Assembly (NCBI RefSeq): GCF_030546745.1
Contig: NZ_JAUOPD010000001.1
Span: 124,001 to 188,000 of the forward strand
From: Thalassotalea sp. 1_MG-2023
GTDB taxonomy: Bacteria; Pseudomonadota; Gammaproteobacteria; Enterobacterales; Alteromonadaceae
Direction: 5' to 3'
Length of the DNA stretch: 64,000 nucleotides
Position numbers and translations under genes: made by a program. A model generated the notes under the pieces. That model was not told the origin of the DNA. It did no database searches and was given only the letters and a program-made list of their open reading frames with translations. Positions 61,339 through 64,000 of this stretch are shown piece after piece (the stretch's first letter is position 1; every line of letters begins with the position of its first letter).

Positions 61339-64000
61339 TTCTGGCGCTATTTGAGTTTCCTTCGCTTTACCCATTTGTAATAAACTTGGTAAGAAAATAA
61401 GCGTAAATACTGTACTCACACACATTCCACCAACTATCACGGCGGCGATACCACGATACAGTTCTGCACCCGCGCCAGGGATCATCAGCAACGGCAACAT
61501 GCCACAAATACTTGTGAGTGTGCTCATTAATATTGGTCGTAAACGTAATCTAACGGCCTGTTGAACCGCATCATGCCGAGACAACCCTTCTCCTTCGCCT
61601 ATACGTGTTTGATAGACTAATAAAATTGCGTTGTTTACGACTAGGCCAAGCAAAATAACAAAGCCAATCATGGTTAATAAATCTAATGGTTGAAAGATAA
61701 ACAGGTTCGTTATTTGTAACAATGCTATGCCGCCAACCGTGGCAAGAGGGATGGTAAGCACCACTAATAAGCTGTCTTTAAACGACCTGAACAGCGCTGA
61801 CATCAATAAGTATAGAATGGCCAGTGCCAACAAAAAGCTTTGACTCATGCTTGATAACGCTTCGGTAAGTGCTTCTGCTGAACCACGGTAGCTAACGGCA
61901 CCATCTTGTGAAAGTTGCGCCATAATCGCAGGTTCAGCGTTTGTTTTTATCATCGCAATAGCTTCTTCTAAGCTAATGTTATCTGGCGGCGTTACTTGTA
62001 AAGTAATGGTGCGTCTACGATCAACACGGCGAATTGAACTTGGACCAGCCGTTCGTACTATTTCAACTAATTCGCCCACAGGCTGAATACCAGCTTCTGG
62101 TGTGTATAACGGAATGGCTGCGAGCTCTTCAGGAGAATCCCAGTCAGTAGAGCGTAGGAAAACATCAAGCCGTTTTTGACCATTAAAGTAATCACCAACA
62201 TACATACCCGTACCTAATGCCCGTGAAATAGAAGCAACCTGCTGGCGTGTCCAACCCGCTTCTGCCACCCTTCGCTCATTGGGTAACATACGAAGTTCAG
62301 GCTCTGCCAATGACAAGCCAGGAGTTGGTTGAATCTGAGCACCCGGAAGTGCTTGACTGACCGCACCAAAGCCAATACGAGCAGCGTTGAGTAATTCATC
62401 CACTTCATTGCCTTGAATATCAATATCAATACGGCGACCACCACCTAGGTTGCCAAATAACTCTTCTTGGGAAGCAAAGGCTATGGTATCTGGAAAGCCG
62501 GCAAGTACTTCACCGTTAATGACATTAATAATGTCTTTGATGCTATCAGATTCAGCAGCACGTCCACCCATAAAGCCAAAGTTACCAAAAAAACCAAGCC
62601 ACGAATGTTCAATTTTGGGAGTTTTCTCTCCGGTTAAATAAGGCATTAATCGACGGTTTATTTCATCACTCATTTCTTCACGAGCAGCGGGGTAACTTTG
62701 CCCCGGTGGAGGTAGTAAAAAGGCATTGAAAGAATTCTGGTTACCTTTGGGTAAGTAATCCACTTTCGGGAAAAGTAAGTAACTGCCAGCAAATGAAAAT
62801 AACATTAAGCCAAACACCCAAGCATAGCGCTTTTGCGGTGTTGAGGTGATGTTCATGATCGTTTGGGTAATGTTTTGCCACCAGCGTTCGTGAGGATCAT
62901 CAGCATTCACTTCTTTTAACAAACGACGTGCTGCAGTAGGTAAGACCGTCACAGCAATGAGTAGTGAGGCGACGATAGCAACAGCAATGGTGATGGCTAG
63001 GTCGGCAAAGAGTTGACCGGAGACTTCTTCTAAAAACACAATGGGTAAAAATATTGCCACGGTGGTTGCTGTAGACGACATTAATGCTCCCCACACTTGT
63101 GTGGTGCCTTTAAAGGAAGCTTGGTGAGCATCTTCGCCTTTTTCACGTAGGCGTACGATATTTTCCAGTACGACAATGGCGGCATCAAGCACCATACCTA
63201 CAGCAAACGCCAAACCTGCCATCGAAATAATGTTCAATGTGCGGCCTGCGCTATACATCACCACGAGAGTAACAATTAACGAGATAGGAATAGCAATAGC
63301 AACGATCAATGTTGCTCTGAACTTACGTAAGAACCACCACAATACGATAACAGCAAGGAAAATTCCGAGCAGTAAATTGTTTTTTACCAGACTCATTGAA
63401 CGACCAATGTAGATGGTTTCATCATACATTTGGATTAATTCTAAGTTTGCGCGTTTGAGTGGCCCTTCGTTAAGTTCTTTCATGGCAGCTTGTAGGCCTT
63501 CCATGACTTGGATCACGTTGACACCTTGCTCAACTTGCGCATTCATAGCAATTGCTGGTTCGCCATCAAGCGTAAGAATACCGGTGCGATCTGATAGTGT
63601 TAATGCCACATCAGCAACATCTTTTAATAAGATAGGCTGACCATCGCGCCAATCTAACACCATGTTTTGTAATTGATCTACGCCGTATTTACCTGAAAAA
63701 CGTAGGGTGTATTTACGTCGACCAATTTCATTAAAACCGCCAGATGTATCACTGTTGTTTGTCAGCGTTGAAGCAATCTCAGGCACATTAAGCCCTAAAT
63801 TTGCAGCTTTATACGGATCAAAGGTGATACGTAACTCTGTAGGCAAGCCGCCAAAGGCATTCGTTTGAGAAATACCTTCCACACGTTCTAAACGTGTTTG
63901 TATGATTTCTTCGACATAATCTTGATACGAGACGATATCGCGGGTGTTACCTTCGGTAGGTTTTACTGCAAACCAAGCAATGGCTTCGAACGTACTTGCA
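61318..64000 (-). CDS. RND efflux permease (AcrB-like), partial (5' end beyond window)
   Basis: An open frame of about 894 codons runs to the window edge. By alignment with AcrB-type proteins, roughly 140 N-terminal residues are missing, giving a full length near 1,030. It has the two six-helix repeats and the large periplasmic loops. Helix 4 is GLAFAVGMVLDAAIVVLEN and helix 10 is LGLVVNNAILLVY. AcrB has an Asp-Asp pair in helix 4 and a Lys in helix 10; here only one Asp remains in helix 4 and Asn replaces Lys, so it is not of the standard AcrB drug-pump type. The first residues read at the edge are ASTFEAIAWFAVKP. The membrane-fusion partner would lie upstream (outside). Substrate unknown. 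Confidence 0.93.
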   Translation of the reverse strand, partial: ASTFEAIAWFAVKPTEGNTRDIVSYQDYVEEIIQTRLERVEGISQTNAFGGLPTELRITFDPYKAANLGLNVPEIASTLTNNSDTSGGFNEIGRRKYTLRFSGKYGVDQLQNMVLDWRDGQPILLKDVADVALTLSDRTGILTLDGEPAIAMNAQVEQGVNVIQVMEGLQAAMKELNEGPLKRANLELIQMYDETIYIGRSMSLVKNNLLLGIFLAVIVLWWFLRKFRATLIVAIAIPISLIVTLVVMYSAGRTLNIISMAGLAFAVGMVLDAAIVVLENIVRLREKGEDAHQASFKGTTQVWGALMSSTATTVAIFLPIVFLEEVSGQLFADLAITIAVAIVASLLIAVTVLPTAARRLLKEVNADDPHERWWQNITQTIMNITSTPQKRYAWVFGLMLFSFAGSYLLFPKVDYLPKGNQNSFNAFLLPPPGQSYPAAREEMSDEINRRLMPYLTGEKTPKIEHSWLGFFGNFGFMGGRAAESDSIKDIINVINGEVLAGFPDTIAFASQEELFGNLGGGRRIDIDIQGNEVDELLNAARIGFGAVSQALPGAQIQPTPGLSLAEPELRMLPNERRVAEAGWTRQQVASISRALGTGMYVGDYFNGQKRLDVFLRSTDWDSPEELAAIPLYTPEAGIQPVGELVEIVRTAGPSSIRRVDRRRTITLQVTPPDNISLEEAIAMIKTNAEPAIMAQLSQDGAVSYRGSAEALTEALSSMSQSFLLALAILYLLMSALFRSFKDSLLVVLTIPLATVGGIALLQITNLFIFQPLDLLTMIGFVILLGLVVNNAILLVYQTRIGEGEGLSRHDAVQQAVRLRLRPILMSTLTSICGMLPLLMIPGAGAELYRGIAAVIVGGMCVSTVFTLIFLPSLLQMGKAKETQIAPELSAVSK

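Noticed and set aside
1-64000. tRNA, rRNA, CRISPR, insertion sequences, prophage genes
   Set aside because: None were recognised by eye in either strand; no transposase, integrase or repeat-spacer pattern is evident.

Overview
The window looks like the chromosome of a marine gammaproteobacterium of the Alteromonadales, most like Colwelliaceae such as Thalassotalea or Colwellia. This is an inference from low GC, the style of the predicted proteins, and the combination of an exosortase-A (XrtA) exopolysaccharide locus with a TonB/PnuT thiamine-uptake operon. I saw no rRNA, tRNA, CRISPR array or insertion sequence.

Positions 1-56,942 are almost entirely one large exopolysaccharide and exosortase region. 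At the far left is a truncated membrane acyltransferase (minus strand). A minus-strand block (702-6433) holds the export machinery: XrtA-type ATPase, outer-membrane barrel protein, BY-type tyrosine kinase, Wzz-like chain-length protein and Wza-like export lipoprotein. It is divergent from a long plus-strand block (6678-32869) that begins with the priming glycosyl-phosphate transferase. That block contains polysaccharide deacetylases, a FemAB protein, several glycosyltransferases, exosortase A with a fused EpsI-type domain, an asparagine-synthase-like amidotransferase, an AMP-ligase-like protein, an O-antigen-ligase-like protein, two putative polysaccharide lyases, an ATP-grasp enzyme, a DegT-like aminotransferase and two Wzx-like flippases. 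The genes are tightly packed and many overlap by 1-14 bases.

A minus-strand island (32,981-40,639) follows. It encodes a beta-propeller-like protein of unknown function, a sulfotransferase, a large cysteine-rich lipoprotein with a putative polysaccharide-lyase region, and an SGNH/AlgJ-like plus MBOAT (AlgI-like) O-acylation pair. The plus strand resumes at 40,789 with sugar-nucleotide supply (ManC, ManB), a second FemAB-like protein, an acyl carrier protein, two exosortase-A-associated alpha/beta hydrolases, TviB and TviC homologues, and a single-chain WecB-WecC fusion. Two tandem PrsT-type TPR lipoproteins close the region. Together these genes predict a Wzx/Wzy-type polymer containing mannose-derived sugar and N-acetylhexosaminuronic acids, probably acylated, amidated and sulfated, plus the machinery for PEP-CTERM protein sorting. 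No PEP-CTERM substrate and no PrsK/PrsR regulators are visible in the window.

From 57,226 a TPP riboswitch precedes a thiamine-salvage operon: TonB-dependent receptor, small thiamine-binding YkoF/DUF77-like protein, PnuT transporter and a thiamine-kinase-like phosphotransferase. The right end is an RND efflux permease (minus strand), cut by the window edge, whose 3' end overlaps the kinase gene by 21 bases.
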